A DNA stretch of 64,000 nt, taken from a bacterium 210917-SL.2.15. GTDB taxonomy: Bacteria > Bacillota > Clostridia > Oscillospirales > Oscillospiraceae. Where the stretch lies: assembly GCA_020555605.1 (NCBI GenBank), contig JAJCJC010000002.1, forward strand, positions 184,627-248,626, written 5' to 3'. How positions within the stretch are numbered: the first letter of the stretch is position 1; every line of letters begins with the position of its first letter. The notes beneath the pieces were generated by a model. It worked only from the letters and a program-made list of their open reading frames with translations. It ran no database searches and had not been told where the DNA came from. Below are positions 52,190 to 62,382 of the stretch, in pieces. The translations under genes were made by a program, and so were the position numbers.

Positions 52190-52696
52190 ATGTATGATGA
52201 ACTGACCCAGGTGGACATCGACAAAATGAACGAAGAGATTACCTACCGCAAAACGGTGCTGCGCCCCAAGCTGATTGAGGATGTGCAGACCGCTCGGGGC
52301 TTTGGCGATCTGAGTGAGAACTTTGAGTACAAATGCGCCAAGCGGGACAAAAACCGCAACGACAGCCGCATCCGCTATCTGGAGCGGATGGTCGCCACGG
52401 CCAAAGTGATCGACAACAGCGGCGCAGATGACGGCGCAGTGGCCCTGTTCAGCAAAGTGACACTGCTGAACGAAAAGCTGCAGAAGGAGCAGACCATCCG
52501 CATCGTGACCACCCTGCGGCAGAACGCGCTCAAAGGCCTTATCAGCAAGGAGTCCCCCGTGGGCCGGGCGCTGCTGGGCCACCGGGCAGGCGACCGGGTG
52601 GAGATCTCCGTCAACCCTGAAATGAAATACACCGTTGTGATCCGCTCCGTGGAACCGGGCGAAGACGACGCCTCCCTGGACATCAGCGCGTATTGA
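52190..52696 (+). CDS. GreA/GreB-family transcription factor
   Basis: Protein of 168 residues with an N-terminal antiparallel coiled coil and a C-terminal FKBP-like domain, as in Gre factors that rescue backtracked RNA polymerase. The tip motif is DLSENFEYKCAKRD (residues 40-53); the acidic pair Asp40 and Glu43 is kept, but the usual Ala-Glu-Tyr and following KEEQ are changed to FEY and KRDK, so it may be a diverged paralogue. The C-terminus has ESPVGRALLGHRAGDRVEI, which is typical. First gene of an operon with an ATPase and TtcA. Confidence 0.85.
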   Translation: MYDELTQVDIDKMNEEITYRKTVLRPKLIEDVQTARGFGDLSENFEYKCAKRDKNRNDSRIRYLERMVATAKVIDNSGADDGAVALFSKVTLLNEKLQKEQTIRIVTTLRQNALKGLISKESPVGRALLGHRAGDRVEISVNPEMKYTVVIRSVEPGEDDASLDISAY

Positions 52697-52706
52697 GGGC
52701 AGCGCC

Positions 52707-53594
52707 ATGTCTGCAACGTATCTTCGTGCCTTCACGCTGGCCAGCCAGGAGGCGGAAGAAGGATTCTGGGATCCTCTGAGTTCCAACCCCAAAACCCGGC
52801 GCACCTGCTACAGCACCCACTATCCGTTCGGCGTGTTTCGCCGCCGGAAGCCCGGCGCCTTTACCTTTGACCCCGTCACCATTTTCTACGGCGGCAACGG
52901 CAGCGGGAAATCCACCCTGCTGAACATCATGGCCGAAGCGCTGGGCCTGCTCCGGGGCGCAGTGTACAACCGCAGCGATTTCTTCAGCGATTACATTGCC
53001 CTGTGCCGCTGGGATGCAGGCGCTCTGCCGCCGCACAGCCGCATTCTCATCAGCGACGACGTGTTCGACCACCTGCTGGGCATCCGGGAGCTGAATGAAG
53101 GTATCCATCAAAAGCGCGCGGAGCTGTTTCAGGAATACACCAGCGCGCGAAACAGTTCCATTCAGCTTCAGTCCCTGGAGGAATACGAGGCCTTTTCCCG
53201 CGTGGTGGACGCCCAGCGCAAGAGCGCATCAAAATACGTCAAGGACCGGCTGATGAACAACATACCGGAGCACTCCAACGGTGAGAGCGCACTGGAATTT
53301 TTCACGCACGCCATCGGGGAAAACGCACTGTATCTGCTGGACGAGCCGGAAAACAGCCTGTCCGCCGCGCGGCAGTTGGAACTGAAGCAGTTTTTAGAGG
53401 ATTCCGCCCGGTTTTACCGCTGTCAGCTGATTATCGCCACCCATTCCCCCTTCCTGCTCTCCATGGCCGGGGCCAAGATATATGACCTGGACGAAAGTCC
53501 CGCCGCCGTAAAGCGGTGGACAGATTTGAAGAGCATGCGCACTTATTATGATTTTTTCAGCGCCCATGCGCGGGAATTCGACCGCGCCCCCTGA
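52707..53594 (+). CDS. AAA/ABC-type ATPase (COG3910-like)
   Basis: Predicted soluble ATPase of 295 residues. Walker A GGNGSGKST at 62-70; Walker B ALYLLDEPENSLS near 209-221; switch histidine in LIIATHSPFLLSM. The segment between is helical and contains no long coiled coil or zinc hook, and there is no membrane or nuclease domain, so it resembles the small ATPases related to RecF/ABC proteins. It lies between a Gre-like factor and TtcA in one operon (10 and 32-base gaps). Role unknown. The ribosome site GAGGG is weak. Confidence 0.8.
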   Translation: MSATYLRAFTLASQEAEEGFWDPLSSNPKTRRTCYSTHYPFGVFRRRKPGAFTFDPVTIFYGGNGSGKSTLLNIMAEALGLLRGAVYNRSDFFSDYIALCRWDAGALPPHSRILISDDVFDHLLGIRELNEGIHQKRAELFQEYTSARNSSIQLQSLEEYEAFSRVVDAQRKSASKYVKDRLMNNIPEHSNGESALEFFTHAIGENALYLLDEPENSLSAARQLELKQFLEDSARFYRCQLIIATHSPFLLSMAGAKIYDLDESPAAVKRWTDLKSMRTYYDFFSAHAREFDRAP

Positions 53595-53626
53595 ATTCCC
53601 CGGCCCCGCCGGGAAAGGAGATTGCC

Positions 53627-54511
53627 ATGAGCCGAACCTTTACCCCCTGCCAAACGGCAGAGCGGAGCATTCAAAAAAAATACCGCCGGGAACTGTGGGG
53701 GCCTTTCGTAGCCGCCTGCAAGCGCTATGAACTGGTCCAGAGCGGCGACCGCATCGCCGTGTGTATTTCCGGCGGCAAGGACTCCATGCTCCTGGCCAAG
53801 CTGATGCAAATGCTCCGGCGCATCAGCGACGTGCCTTTCGAGCTGCACTTCCTGGTGATGGATCCGGGCTACGCTCCCGCCAACCGCCAGCGCATTCAAG
53901 ACAACGCCGCCCTGCTGGAAATTCCTATTGAGATCCTGGAAAGCAATATTTTTGCGGTATCTGAGCGGATGGACGAACGCAAGCCCTGCTACCTGTGTGC
54001 CAAAATGCGCCGGGGCTGGCTCTACCATCACGCCCAGGCCATGGGCTGCAATAAGATCGCTCTGGGCCACCACTTCTCCGACGTGATCGAAACCACCCTG
54101 ATGGGCATGCTCTACGGCGGCCAGATTCAGGCCATGCGTCCCAAACTCCACAGCAACCATTTTCCCGGAATGGAGTTGATCCGTCCGCTGTATTGCGTCC
54201 ACGAAGAAGATATCATCGCCTGGAAGCGTTACAACCGTCTGGAATTCCTGCAATGTGCCTGCTCTTTTACAGAGCACTGCGCCGCCGGCGAGAGCGACTC
54301 CAAGCGCGCCGAAATGAAACAGTTGATCCGAACATTGAAGGCAGACTGTCCCCAGCTGGAAAAGAACATTTTCAACGCCATCCACGATGTGAACGTGGAT
54401 ACCCTGGTGGGCTTTTCCTACCACGGAACGGAAAAGGATTTTCTCTCCATGTTTGCAGAGGAAGCCGCGCGCCAGGAGCAGGAGCGCGCACACCCTGCCG
54501 CTTCTCTCTGA
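53627..54511 (+). CDS. TtcA/TilS-family tRNA-thiolation ATPase
   Basis: N-type ATP pyrophosphatase of 294 residues of the TtcA group, which uses an iron-sulfur cluster to make 2-thiocytidine 32 (or related thiolations) in tRNA. PP-loop SGGKDS at 48-53; two further Cys motifs, ERKPCYLCAKMRRGWLY near 119-135 and the FLQCACSFTEHC region near 205-216, fit the cluster ligands, while LGHHFSDVIET follows the nucleotide site. AAAGGAG precedes the ATG. Which tRNA position is modified cannot be told. Confidence 0.83.
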   Translation: MSRTFTPCQTAERSIQKKYRRELWGPFVAACKRYELVQSGDRIAVCISGGKDSMLLAKLMQMLRRISDVPFELHFLVMDPGYAPANRQRIQDNAALLEIPIEILESNIFAVSERMDERKPCYLCAKMRRGWLYHHAQAMGCNKIALGHHFSDVIETTLMGMLYGGQIQAMRPKLHSNHFPGMELIRPLYCVHEEDIIAWKRYNRLEFLQCACSFTEHCAAGESDSKRAEMKQLIRTLKADCPQLEKNIFNAIHDVNVDTLVGFSYHGTEKDFLSMFAEEAARQEQERAHPAASL

Positions 54512-54522
54512 TTTTGCATAGG

Positions 54523-54560
54523 AACGCGCCGCCGGTCTGTTTTCCGGCGGCGCGTTTGCC
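54523..54560 (+). terminator. Terminator of the GreA-like/AAA/TtcA operon
   Basis: AACGCGCCGCCGG (54523-54535) pairs with its complement (54544-54556). Tail is short. Confidence 0.7.
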
Positions 54561-54659
54561 TATGTGCAGCGGTTCAGCCACTCCACCCCGCAGACTCCAC
54601 ACAACAGCCGCTTTTTCTTGGCGAAATTTACCTTACCTACTGTATTCTTTTTTAGAAAT

Positions 54660-54682
54660 AATTTATTGTTATTCAATAAATT
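54660..54682. promoter_or_regulatory. Perfect inverted repeat upstream of the DUF2975 promoter
   Basis: AATTTATTG (54660-54668), five-base spacer, CAATAAATT (54674-54682), ending four bases before the -35 box. Candidate operator, perhaps for the XRE protein of the operon. Confidence 0.5.
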
Positions 54683-54686
54683 TATA

Positions 54687-54715
54687 TTGATTATCAGAAT
54701 TTGTTGTGGTATAGT
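54687..54715 (+). promoter_or_regulatory. Sigma-A promoter of the DUF2975-XRE operon
   Basis: TTGATT (54687-54692) and TATAGT (54710-54715), spacer 17. Confidence 0.75.
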
Positions 54716-54769
54716 AGACACACCAAGGCAAAAATTTCCATGCCATAAAAAAAGAAAGAGGGATGCTCG

Positions 54770-55249
54770 ATGGAACAGAAAACCCTTTCCCTGGTGCTCA
54801 AACTGGTGATCGTAGGTCTGGCAGCGGCAGGAATTATCGTATACTTTGCTGCGCTGCCTCTGCTGGGCAAAAGTCTGATCGCCGCCTATCCGGAATACAG
54901 CCGCTGCTATCTTCCGTGGCTTGCGTTTCTCTGGATCACGGCCGTTCCCTGCTTTGCTTCGCTCTTCCCAGGATGGAGCCTGGCGGCGGAAGTGGGCCGG
55001 GACAATTCCTTTTCCATGAAAAACGCCCGCTCTTTGCGTGCCATTGCCCTTCTGGCCGCAGCGGACGCCGTGTTTTTCTTTGCAGGAAACATCGTCTTTC
55101 TGCTGCTGGATTTGAGCCACCCGAGCATCTTCCTGTTCTCCTGCTTTGTCGTGTTTATCGGCATAGCCATCGCCGTAGCGGCTGCGTGCCTGTCCCACCT
55201 GGTGCGCAAAGCCGCCGTGCTGCGGGCAGAAAATGAACTGACCATTTAA
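54770..55249 (+). CDS. DUF2975 membrane protein
   Basis: Four-helix membrane protein of 159 residues of the DUF2975 family, typically encoded just before a small YozG-type XRE regulator, as here. Helices at about 9-30, 48-70, 90-112 and 118-145. The pairing suggests that the membrane protein senses or modulates the regulator, but no mechanism is known. RBS AAAGAGGG is weak-to-moderate. Confidence 0.85.
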   Translation: MEQKTLSLVLKLVIVGLAAAGIIVYFAALPLLGKSLIAAYPEYSRCYLPWLAFLWITAVPCFASLFPGWSLAAEVGRDNSFSMKNARSLRAIALLAAADAVFFFAGNIVFLLLDLSHPSIFLFSCFVVFIGIAIAVAAACLSHLVRKAAVLRAENELTI

Positions 55250-55261
55250 GGGGGCGCGGGT

Positions 55262-55489
55262 ATGATCGTAATCAACATCGATGTGATGCTGGCCCGGCGC
55301 AAAATGAGCGTAACGGAGCTATCCGAGCGGGTAGGCATCACCATGGCCAATATTTCCATCCTGAAAAACGGAAAAGCTAAAGCCATCCGCATGGAAACAC
55401 TGGACAAAATCTGCCGCGCGCTGGAATGCCAGCCCGGCGACCTTCTGGAATGGAGGGACGAACATGACGCAGAAACCAGTATTTCCTAA
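55262..55489 (+). CDS. YozG-type XRE (Cro/CI) transcriptional regulator
   Basis: Protein of 75 residues that is almost entirely a helix-turn-helix: MSVTELSERVGITMANISIL (15-34) with following KNGKAKAIRMETLDKICRAL, then CQPGDLLEW, the family end. It lies 12 bases after the DUF2975 gene and overlaps the start of the next gene by 26 bases. Probably controls the operon, perhaps at the inverted repeat at 54660-54682 (inference). Confidence 0.9.
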   Translation: MIVINIDVMLARRKMSVTELSERVGITMANISILKNGKAKAIRMETLDKICRALECQPGDLLEWRDEHDAETSIS

Positions 55490-56189
55490 ACCGCGCTTTT
55501 ATCTGGTGCTGGCCCTTCTGGCTGCAGTCGGGTTCGGTTTCACCGCTGTCTGCGGTGTTTGGGGCGTCCCCCGTCCCCCGTGGGGAAATATCGCTCTGAG
55601 CGCCGTTCCCATGACCGTCTTTTTTCTGTTCTGGCATCTTTCCCGCCGGGGACATTGGAGTGGTATCCCCGCCCTGGCGGTGACGATCGCACTGTTTGTC
55701 CTGTTTCTGGCCGGCGGCTTCTTCAACCTGCTCCTGATCGGCCTGGACGCCATGGGACAACCCCGGGACCCTACCCTGAAAAATGACGCGCATACAGTGT
55801 GCATTGTGGAGAAGGGGCTGGCACTGGATCTGGACGGCGCAAAAGTGCTCCTGGCCGAGGACACCCACGGCGGTTTCCACGGGGATGGTGAAACCCGGAT
55901 CATTCTGGCCTTGAACGACGCGCCCTCCGCTGTGGAATCGATCGTTTCCCAATGGCCGGCTTTCCCCGCAGACGAAACACTCAACACCATCTTTTTTGAG
56001 CACTCCGGGCTGGGTGAGGATTTCTTTTTCCCCCAGGTGCAGCAAGGACACTATTCGTTTCGCGACCGCTATGCCGAACAGTACCCCAACGATACGCGTC
56101 CCCTGCTGCAGCGTTCTTCCTACAATTACACCGCCGCACTCTATGACACAGAAAACAGCACACTCTACTATTACGAGCTGGACACCTGA
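55464..56189 (+). CDS. Uncharacterised membrane protein, 241 residues
   Basis: Three hydrophobic helices at about 11-30, 41-57 and 68-92, then an outside domain of about 150 residues (ALDLDGAKVLLAEDTHGGFH, NYTAALYDTENSTLYYYEL). No family recognised. Its start overlaps the XRE gene in a different frame, and translational coupling is likely, so it is third gene of the DUF2975 operon. No signal for a catalytic domain. Confidence 0.7.
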   Translation: MTQKPVFPKPRFYLVLALLAAVGFGFTAVCGVWGVPRPPWGNIALSAVPMTVFFLFWHLSRRGHWSGIPALAVTIALFVLFLAGGFFNLLLIGLDAMGQPRDPTLKNDAHTVCIVEKGLALDLDGAKVLLAEDTHGGFHGDGETRIILALNDAPSAVESIVSQWPAFPADETLNTIFFEHSGLGEDFFFPQVQQGHYSFRDRYAEQYPNDTRPLLQRSSYNYTAALYDTENSTLYYYELDT

Positions 56190-56193
56190 AAAA

Positions 56194-56226
56194 GGGCAGC
56201 TCCGCATATAGCGGAGCTGCCTTTTT
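56194..56226. terminator. Terminator between convergent genes
   Basis: GGCAGCTCCGC (56195-56205) pairs with GCGGAGCTGCC (56211-56221); T-run on plus, A-rich left flank serving the minus strand. Confidence 0.85.
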
Positions 56227-56230
56227 GATT

Positions 56231-56425
56231 TTACCATGCAGGACGGTGAGCCTGCATAGCGCGGTATTGGCGGGTCACCTGATCACACAGAGTCGTGTAA
56301 AAGCGTAAATATTGTTTTTTGGCCTGTCGCTCTTCGCGCTGTTCCTGCTGGAAGCGCTTCCAACGGACACAGGTCTTGTGGCAGCCCGGACAGTACGCCG
56401 GGCAGGACGATTGGCATGGCAACAT
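56231..56425 (-). CDS. Small cysteine-rich protein, 64 residues
   Basis: The ATG at 56425 has GGAGG eight bases before it. The N-terminal third contains CPAYCPGCHKTC, a CxxC-type metal site, followed by a basic glutamine-rich helix (RFQQEQREERQAKKQYLR) and ending HRPAW. Short Cys-rich proteins of this appearance are common in Oscillospiraceae, but the function is unknown. It is convergent with the upstream operon and ends just before the shared terminator. Confidence 0.7.
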   Translation of the reverse strand: MLPCQSSCPAYCPGCHKTCVRWKRFQQEQREERQAKKQYLRFYTTLCDQVTRQYRAMQAHRPAW

Positions 56426-56671
56426 CCTTCATTCCTCCTGACCTTGTTTGCTTCAAGCAAGATCAGTATATCTATTTCACAACTTCCTTGCTATCATATT
56501 GGGGTTATATTTTTGTAAAGTCAATCGACCCGTACGTTCCCTCCGCTCCACGTTCGTCCGCTATGGCAGTATTCCGCCTGCGGTCAACCTGTAAACAAAG
56601 ACCAGCCCAGCGCCGGCAATATATTACCTTTTGGAATATTCCCTTTTCTTCCAGAGGCAAATCGCATTTTC
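56426..56671. other. Intergenic region before the TetR gene
   Basis: No gene or strong structure recognised in about 250 bases apart from AT-rich promoter-like stretches on the minus strand near 56490-56530; the TetR operator starts at 56672. Confidence 0.5.
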
Positions 56672-56690
56672 ATGAATGAATTTTATTCAC
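56672..56690. promoter_or_regulatory. TetR-type operator, copy 1
   Basis: ATGAATG (56672-56678), 5-base spacer, TATTCAC (56684-56690). The same layout recurs at 57342-57360. It overlaps the -35 region of the TATACT -10 box at 56699-56704. Confidence 0.6.
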
Positions 56691-56722
56691 TCAAATAGTA
56701 TACTGCACATGAGGTGAACACA

Positions 56723-57292
56723 ATGGCACGCATTTCAAAAGCACCGGAAGTTCGGCGCCAAGAACTGTTGAACACGGCGATGGAGTTGTTTGCCCGACAG
56801 GGATACGAAGAAACCTCCATGAGTGATATCGCCCGGGCCGCCGGTGTGGCGCAGGGCTTGTGCTATCGCTATTTCGACTCCAAACAAAAGTTGTTTCAGG
56901 AGGCTATGGCCCAATATGTGCGCAACTGCTGCGACATCTATCTGCCCGTGATTCACGACCGGGGTAAAACGATCCGTATGCGTTTAGTCGAAATAGCCGG
57001 ACTGATCTCGGAATCGGACCGCCACAGCCAATACAGTGCCTTTTACCACCGCGCGGACAGCCGTGCCCTGCACGAGAAATTCCTTTCCATCGCCCGTTTT
57101 CTCCTGCCCCATGTGACGGAAGAGCTGTGCGCTGCCTGCGACAACGGCGAACTGCAGGTGCGCTGCCCTGAAGTGGCCGCCAGCTATTTGCTCTATGGCC
57201 TAATTGGCCTGCTGGGCGAAGGTGAACGTCCCCTCTCCCAGCGTCTGGAGGAGGCACTGCGCTATGCAGCCCTGATTTTACATGCAGGATAA
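56723..57292 (+). CDS. TetR/AcrR-family transcriptional regulator
   Basis: Protein of 189 residues. The N-terminal DNA-binding domain is typical: RRQELLNTAMELFARQGYEE, TSMSDIARAAGVAQGLCYRY, FDSKQKLFQEAM; the C-terminal ligand domain is variable. ATG 56723 follows GAGGTG. Near-identical dyads lie just before it and before the downstream methyltransferase pseudogene, suggesting it controls both. Ligand unknown. Confidence 0.92.
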   Translation: MARISKAPEVRRQELLNTAMELFARQGYEETSMSDIARAAGVAQGLCYRYFDSKQKLFQEAMAQYVRNCCDIYLPVIHDRGKTIRMRLVEIAGLISESDRHSQYSAFYHRADSRALHEKFLSIARFLLPHVTEELCAACDNGELQVRCPEVAASYLLYGLIGLLGEGERPLSQRLEEALRYAALILHAG

Positions 57293-57301
57293 TCCCCATG
57301 C

Positions 57302-57332
57302 CCGGCGGAGCATCGACTGCCGCCGGTTTTTT
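57302..57332 (+). terminator. Terminator of the TetR gene
   Basis: CCGGCGG (57302-57308) pairs with CCGCCGG (57320-57326), then six T. Confidence 0.8.
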
Positions 57333-57341
57333 CCGCCACAA

Positions 57342-57360
57342 ATGAATGGTGTTCATTCAT
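57342..57360. promoter_or_regulatory. TetR-type operator, copy 2
   Basis: Perfect dyad ATGAATG-GTGTT-CATTCAT, 18 bases before the methyltransferase ATG; same half-sites and spacing as 56672-56690. Confidence 0.6.
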
Positions 57361-57995
57361 AAAAGAAGCCTACGATTATGCAAAATCATCAAACCCCCTC
57401 CCGCATCCATTTTGATCAGCAGGCAACACGTTACGATACCGCTTCTTTCGGCTCTCACGCCCGAAAATTGTACCCGCTGCTTTTGGCGCAGCTGGAGCAG
57501 CTGCCCCCGCGCCGCGTCCTGGATGTGGGCTGCGATACCGGGGAACTGCTGCGCCAACTACGCCGGCGCTGACCGAAAACAGGCCTCTCCGGCATCGACT
57601 TATCTCCCAAAATGCTGGCAGTAGCCCGAGAAAAGCTGGGGCCGCAGGTGCCGCTCCACTTGGGCGAAGCGCAGGAGCTGCCCTTTCCCGACGGTGCCTT
57701 TGACGCCGTGCTCTGCTGCGATTCCTTCCACCACTATCCTAAGCCGGACGCCGTAGTGCAGGAAATGCGCCGGGTGCTCCGCCCCGGCGGCGTCTGTCTG
57801 TTGGCCGATCCCACAGCGCCTCCGCTCCTGCGGCAGCTGCTCAATGTGTGGATGCCCCGCAGCCGCGACGGCGGCGTGGCACCGTTTCTGCTTTCTTCTA
57901 TTGTTCGAAAAAAGCGGCCGCCGCACCACCAACCAGGTATTTCCTGCCCGGCCTTTTGCGCAACCTCAGGTTGCTTTCCGCGAAAATATGCCTCA

Positions 57996-60143
<2,148 letters not shown>

Positions 60144-60181
60144 GGGATACTCCTTTGTTTCTTACTGCTGTCCATTATAGC

Positions 60182-60221
60182 AAAAAAAGGCCGCCCGGCG
60201 CAAGTATATGCGCCGGGCGGC
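60182..60221 (-). terminator. Terminator of the acyltransferase/DUF6320 operon
   Basis: Thirteen-base perfect stem GCCGCCCGGCGCA/complement (60190-60202, 60209-60221), followed on the minus strand by CTTTTTTT. Confidence 0.88.
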
Positions 60222-60230
60222 TTCTGCCGC

Positions 60231-60935
60231 TCACATATGAAAGCGCCGCCTGGCTTCCTCCCGCAGAGAAGGCACATGGCGCACAACCAGCAGCGGAACA
60301 GTCAGGGCCACGCATACTGCCAGCACAATGAGGGACCAACCCGGCTGCCAGACGCCGTGGAAAAAGCAGTCGGCAAAATACTCCGTAGTCAGAGCTAAGA
60401 GCGCCGCAGCACTGGTGATAAATGTGGCGGTGGTCAGCATCCTGTGGCGGTGATCCCGCAGCAGAAAGCAGAGCACCAGCAAAATCACCACTGCTGAAAG
60501 CAGCACCGGAAGTACCAGATGCCGGTACCAGACCAGGCCGTCCAGATCCACAGCGATGAAAAAAATATACAGGCCCACAGCGGCCACGTCGATGGGCAGC
60601 GCCACCCAGGGCGGCATCTTCTTGGCTAAAAGAGGCAGCACCAGCCAGATCCACAGCATCACCGCCGCACCGACAATGTAGAGCGACCAGGTGTGCGAGG
60701 TGCGCAAAAAGAAATTGAGCACGCCGCAGCATACCGCCACGGAGCAGAGCATGGCACTGAGCAGCAGCGCCGCTTCCCGCCGGGACGCCGGCGCCACCAC
60801 CTCTTTTTCCGGCGCAAAAAACGGCGCGCTTTCATCCCGGCGCAGTTCATTTGGATTGTAGACCGGCGTGCCGCACAACGGGCAGTGTTTGACGCCCGCA
60901 TGCAGCTCCACACCGCAGTTGACACAGTAAGACAC
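60231..60935 (-). CDS. DUF6320-type zinc-ribbon membrane protein
   Basis: Protein of about 234 residues. An N-terminal zinc ribbon (CVNCGVELHAGVKHCPLCG) precedes six hydrophobic segments. The GTG at 60935 is proposed as start because GGAGGG lies upstream; a longer in-frame version starts within the previous gene. It immediately follows the acyltransferase gene (overlap or a few bases), and such pairs occur widely in Clostridia. Function unknown, perhaps an accessory to the acyltransferase at the membrane. Confidence 0.78.
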   Translation of the reverse strand: MSYCVNCGVELHAGVKHCPLCGTPVYNPNELRRDESAPFFAPEKEVVAPASRREAALLLSAMLCSVAVCCGVLNFFLRTSHTWSLYIVGAAVMLWIWLVLPLLAKKMPPWVALPIDVAAVGLYIFFIAVDLDGLVWYRHLVLPVLLSAVVILLVLCFLLRDHRHRMLTTATFITSAAALLALTTEYFADCFFHGVWQPGWSLIVLAVCVALTVPLLVVRHVPSLREEARRRFHM

Positions 60936-60951
60936 GTCCTCCGTCCCTCCT

Positions 60952-62229
60952 TCAGACCCGGTTGCTTTCAATTTTCACCGGCAGTCCCTGATGCACCAGA
61001 AAGCGGAAAAAATCCCGCTCGGTATCCGTCTCCTTCTGGGTGCCGGCAAAGGTGATCTCCATGATGTTGCCATAGCTGATGGTGGCGCAGTTTGGTTTGG
61101 GCTGCGTAGCCTGCCCCAGAATGACCTCCATATGGTGAATATGCTGCTCCATCTCCCGGGGCACATGAAAGGGTCCGGGATTGGTATAGGTCATGGTATA
61201 GGGCCGCACCCCGGCCACCCAATAGCTGAAAATCATCGCCGGGTTTTTCAGCACAATGGGCACCTTTTTGAGCAGCGGGTGCGTTTGAAACCGAACATTT
61301 CCGGTGAACTCCGCCCGCAGTTCCTGCCGATGGATGTGCAGCTGCATATAGTGGCGCACCTGCTGCAGGATCTCCTCAAAGGTATATTCCCCCCAGCGCG
61401 GGTCAATGCTGGGCCGTACAGTGGAGATAAAATTGCGCAGCGTGCGGGAAGGGAAATAGGCACGCAGATTGATAGGCACCGCCAGAGCCACCGGGAGGAT
61501 CCGCCGCGGGTTTTCCCGGCGCTGCTTTTCGATCAGCACCCACAGCAAAACCGCGGAAAGATACTCCGTGATGGATACACCATAGCTCTTGGCCTTGGCC
61601 CTGAGCGCGTCCACCGGCACAAAACCCATGGTCACATGAAAGGTATAATACGGCTCCGGCGTGCCCACATTGGGATACGCTTTGGCCGAAGAGCGGATAT
61701 AGGCCTTGCGCGGGCCGACATACCGGGCGTAGGCATCCTCCATTTCCTCGCGCGGCGGCTGCTCCGCCAGATCGCAGATCCCTGGCCCCACCGGAATGGT
61801 ATGCCCCAGCTGACGCAGGTATTCGGCCAGCAGCGTGCGGAAAAACACAATGGCCCCTCCCCCGTCGGACAAAGCATGGAACACTTCAATGGAAATGCGT
61901 CGGTCGTAGACGAAAAAACGCACCAGCCAGCCGTGCTCTTCCTTGAAATCCATGGGGCGGCACGGGTCTGCCACATCGGGCCGGACAAAGGGGCCCGGCG
62001 CGTCGTTCGGCTCGAGATAATACCAGAAGACCCCCATTTTAATGCAGGAGAAAAAGCCAGGAAAGCGCGGGCGCAGGCGGTCCACTGCCCGCTGCAGCGC
62101 CGCGGTGTCCACCTTTTCCGTCATCACGGCGGAAAAACGGTAGATAGCAGAATACTCCCTGCGCTGCAACGCAGCATACAAAACGCCGGCATTGTCCAAC
62201 GTATACCATTGTTTCACCTTTTTCGCCAC
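60952..62229 (-). CDS. Condensation/alcohol-acetyltransferase-type acyltransferase
   Basis: Protein of 425 residues with the CoA-dependent acyltransferase (condensation-like) fold. The active-site motif HxxxDG reads HALSDGGG with His118 and Asp122, and the second-half lock region is NFISTVRPSIDPRWGEY. The protein resembles yeast-type alcohol acetyltransferase or PapA-like enzymes that esterify an alcohol or lipid. The GTG start at 62229 follows GGAGAG. It is divergent from an HSL-type esterase, which suggests ester or lipid metabolism (inference). Confidence 0.8.
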   Translation of the reverse strand: MAKKVKQWYTLDNAGVLYAALQRREYSAIYRFSAVMTEKVDTAALQRAVDRLRPRFPGFFSCIKMGVFWYYLEPNDAPGPFVRPDVADPCRPMDFKEEHGWLVRFFVYDRRISIEVFHALSDGGGAIVFFRTLLAEYLRQLGHTIPVGPGICDLAEQPPREEMEDAYARYVGPRKAYIRSSAKAYPNVGTPEPYYTFHVTMGFVPVDALRAKAKSYGVSITEYLSAVLLWVLIEKQRRENPRRILPVALAVPINLRAYFPSRTLRNFISTVRPSIDPRWGEYTFEEILQQVRHYMQLHIHRQELRAEFTGNVRFQTHPLLKKVPIVLKNPAMIFSYWVAGVRPYTMTYTNPGPFHVPREMEQHIHHMEVILGQATQPKPNCATISYGNIMEITFAGTQKETDTERDFFRFLVHQGLPVKIESNRV

Positions 62230-62382
62230 GGACACGCTCTCCTTCGGATCAACTTTTTGTTTTATTTTACCACATCCCGGACCGGGCCGCAACGAAAACC
62301 GCATCGGCCCTTTTCAAAACGGCGGCGCTATGCTATACTGATTTCTCAAACAGTGTAAACAGCGGTAGACAAGGAGGTCCCC

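Noticed and set aside
57570..57572. TGA as a selenocysteine codon in the methyltransferase
   Set aside because: No SECIS-like hairpin seen just downstream, the position is not a known selenocysteine site, and a second lesion further on supports a pseudogene.
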